A DNA stretch of 41,296 nt from the NCBI GenBank assembly GCA_913060555.1, contig CAJXRS010000011.1:1-41296 (forward strand). Reading direction: 5' to 3'. Both the position numbers and the translations under genes were made by a program. Below the pieces are notes generated by a model. It had not been told where the DNA came from. It worked only from the letters and a program-made list of their open reading frames with translations, and did not search any database. The DNA comes from an uncultured Gammaproteobacteria bacterium (GTDB lineage Bacteria > Pseudomonadota > Gammaproteobacteria > Pseudomonadales > Porticoccaceae). This document shows, piece after piece, positions 41,178-41,296 of this stretch. Within the stretch, counting starts at the first letter, position 1. The number at the start of each line of letters is the position of its first letter.

Positions 41178-41296
41178 TGATCCAAGCGTTTCGATTTGTC
41201 CGAAAATCGATCTACGGACCTTGTTACGGAGTCTGTCAAGATAGTTGTCCGATGATTCATGCGGAATGTCGTTCCACGACTTCAGCCGGTGCCGCC
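41177..41296 (+). CDS. Possible next gene, cut by contig end
   Basis: GTG 41177 overlaps the preceding stop (TAGTG), has AGGGAG about 10 bases upstream, and opens 40 codons to the end of the window (VIQAFRFVRKSIYGPCYGVC, then four further Cys). The coupling favours a real start, but there is too little sequence to identify a family and chance openness over 120 bases is possible. Confidence 0.35.
   Translation, partial: MIQAFRFVRKSIYGPCYGVCQDSCPMIHAECRSTTSAGAA

Overview
This is a GC-rich gammaproteobacterial chromosome segment. Gene content and order fit a sulfur-oxidiser or purple-sulfur-like lineage (Chromatiales or similar). The pointers are glnA-DUF4124-glnLG, yibN-grxC-secB, a pyrophosphate-type phosphofructokinase, a type IV pilin, and REP elements with their own transposase. 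The genus is inference; no 16S or other marker is present. The left end is a sequencing artefact: bases 1-54 are an Illumina Nextera i7 adapter with barcode, fused to a transketolase gene cut by the contig edge.

Layout: 55-4.5 kb holds tkt (minus, partial), an IS3 remnant, slyD, ppnP, an SDR oxidoreductase, an outer-membrane beta-barrel and an AhpD-like enzyme preceded by seven 15-bp repeats, each a ribosome site plus start codon. 4.5-8.3 kb (minus) is a tightly overlapped mpl - DUF2238 - (epimerase+DUF523+DUF1722 fusion) operon. 8.5-13.6 kb carries pfp, a patatin phospholipase, pip-dtd (minus) and the rhodanese-grxC-secB operon. 13.6-18.5 kb is the nitrogen-control block glnA, DUF4124, glnL, glnG (minus), with sigma-54 promoter and NtrC-box candidates before glnA and before glnL. 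18.8-22.9 kb has thiI, bipA/typA and a membrane protein.

23.0-27.1 kb differs from the flanks (more AT-rich, different codon use). It holds a small secreted basic protein with a near-consensus promoter, then a two-gene overlapping operon: an ATP-grasp ligase and a 668-aa protein whose C-terminus carries a papain-like Gln-Cys-His-Asn signature. I do not recognise this ligase/peptidase pair as a described system, and it is the best candidate for something new. A decayed RAYT transposase N-terminus lies at its right edge. 27.4-31.9 kb has an NAD malic enzyme, then an AT-richer amino-acid permease plus zinc-ribbon protein flanked by a 174-bp direct duplication of the 3' end of a DUF2058 gene.

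32-41 kb is accessory-rich. It holds a complete RAYT transposase among two REP classes, yacG-coaE, an MntA/HepT toxin-antitoxin pair, an 87-bp-period REP array, vapBC, a second array, the pilin gene with CRP-type and sigma-54 sites, and a sulfatase-like membrane enzyme, a GT2 glycosyltransferase and a small membrane-anchored protein. In three of these genes the stop codon lies inside the head of a REP element.
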